Below the pieces are notes generated by a model, which saw only the letters and a list, made by a program, of their open reading frames with translations, made no database searches and was not told where the DNA came from. A stretch of DNA of 64,000 nucleotides, taken from NCBI RefSeq assembly GCF_039851975.1, contig NZ_CP156660.1:1426001-1490000 (forward strand), given 5' to 3'. Positions 63,515 to 64,000 of the stretch are shown here, in pieces (positions within the stretch are counted from its first letter, which is position 1; the number at the start of each line of letters is the position of its first letter). This stretch comes from Desulfoscipio sp. XC116. Lineage in GTDB: Bacteria; Bacillota; Desulfotomaculia; Desulfotomaculales; Desulfallaceae. Made by a program: the position numbers and the translations under genes.

Positions 63515-64000
63515 TTGAATATACCATGGATTGTGGATGGCCATTGTGATACCCTGACAGCCATAGCTAAACAGAACCGTACTTTTGGTGAAAGATCCGC
63601 CAAGGGGCAACTGGATTTGCCGCGTATGCAGTCAGGTGGTATTAATGTGCAGTTTTTTGCGGCTTTTATTGCGCCCAAGTATAAAGACACGGCCTTGAAA
63701 AAATGTTTGCAATTAATAGATATTTTTTACACTCAAATTCTTAAAGACCGGAACAGCGTTGAGCCGGCCTTAAACGGTGATGACATTCACCGGGTTGCTG
63801 AAGCAGGCAAAATTGCCGCATTATTGTCTATTGAAGGCGGTGAAGCACTGACCGGTGATATAGCGGTACTGAGAACTTTTTACCGATTGGGGGTGCGCTC
63901 GTTGACATTGACCTGGAACGGGCGCAATGAGCTTGGTGATGGAGTGGGGGAAGGTTCCGCGGCCGGTGGTCTAAGCTCATTTGGCCGGTTGGTGGTACAG
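63515..64000 (+). CDS. Membrane dipeptidase (peptidase M19), 3'-truncated by window edge
   Basis: ACGGAGGGG precedes a TTG at 63515, and the frame is open to the right edge (162 codons). The start NIPWIVDGHCDTLTAIA holds the zinc motif HxD, LLSIEGGEAL the bridging glutamate region, and LGVRSLTLTWNGRNELGDG the conserved barrel strand of renal-dipeptidase-like enzymes. These cleave dipeptides, often with a D-residue. Only the first half is visible. Confidence 0.9.
   Translation, partial: MNIPWIVDGHCDTLTAIAKQNRTFGERSAKGQLDLPRMQSGGINVQFFAAFIAPKYKDTALKKCLQLIDIFYTQILKDRNSVEPALNGDDIHRVAEAGKIAALLSIEGGEALTGDIAVLRTFYRLGVRSLTLTWNGRNELGDGVGEGSAAGGLSSFGRLVVQ

Noticed and set aside
1-64000. tRNA, rRNA or intact insertion sequence
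   Set aside because: No cloverleaf, rRNA segment or transposase frame was recognised by reading; a tRNA scan was not possible here.

Overview
The window is a gene-dense stretch of bacterial core chromosome with every convincing gene on the + strand. The order dprA-topA-trmFO-xerC-hslVU-codY, rpsB-tsf-pyrH-frr-uppS-cdsA-dxr-rseP-ispG-proS, rimP-nusA-ylxR-ylxQ-infB-rbfA-nrnA-truB-ribF-rpsO-pnp, dapB-dpaAB-asd-dapG-dapA-rnj-tepA-ylzJ-ftsK and pgsA-cinA-recA-recX-rny-ymdB-spoVS follows the Bacillus subtilis 140-155 degree region. It is therefore an endospore-forming Firmicute (dpaA/dpaB, spoVS, ymxH, SpoIIIE-type FtsK). The middling GC content, many TTG/GTG starts, RimO, MnmH (tRNA 2-selenouridine synthase) and the small lineage-type genes suggest a Clostridia of the Peptococcaceae / Desulfotomaculum-Pelotomaculum kind; that placement is inference from memory of gene content, not a search.

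Layout. 1-8.3 kb: DNA uptake and topology, tRNA methylation, Xer recombination, HslUV protease and CodY. 8.3-19.8 kb: ribosomal protein S2, EF-Ts, UMP kinase, ribosome recycling, two small unknown genes, then polyprenyl, phospholipid and MEP-isoprenoid synthesis with the RseP-type protease and ProRS. The flagellar operon (between codY and rpsB) and polC (between proS and rimP) of B. subtilis are absent here. 19.8-31.8 kb: the transcription/translation operon from rimP to pnp. 31.8-38.9 kb: a looser region with a methyltransferase, a YlxY-type deacetylase homologue, a DacF-type carboxypeptidase, an M16 peptidase, dUTPase, YmxH, a ClpP/SDH-fold protease and small unknowns. 38.9-47.6 kb: diaminopimelate and dipicolinate synthesis, RNase J and TepA. 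47.6-57.2 kb: UppP, FtsK/SpoIIIE, MnmH, RodZ, RimO, PgsA and a two-gene unit made of a membrane-anchored unknown and an FtsH-like protease without a periplasmic domain. 57.2-64 kb: PncC-only CinA, RecA/RecX, RNase Y, an unknown, YmdB, SpoVS and the start of a membrane dipeptidase.

The non-coding signals are the most unusual part. A ~100-115 bp three-hairpin element occurs three times (31.8 kb on -, 36.6 kb on +, 57.3 kb on +), and many differences between copies keep base pairs in RNA, which points to a transcribed structured RNA or an IS200/IS605-like relic. Near-perfect sigma-H promoters precede spoVS and ftsK. In dapB, and possibly pnp, a strong Shine-Dalgarno sequence lies 40-50 nt from the start codon with a hairpin between. 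A 36-codon leader ORF upstream of rny ends inside the loop of an intrinsic terminator. A 43-codon gene with a ferredoxin-like CxxxCP segment follows frr and a 71-codon unknown. No CRISPR array, tRNA, rRNA, intact insertion sequence or phage gene was seen.
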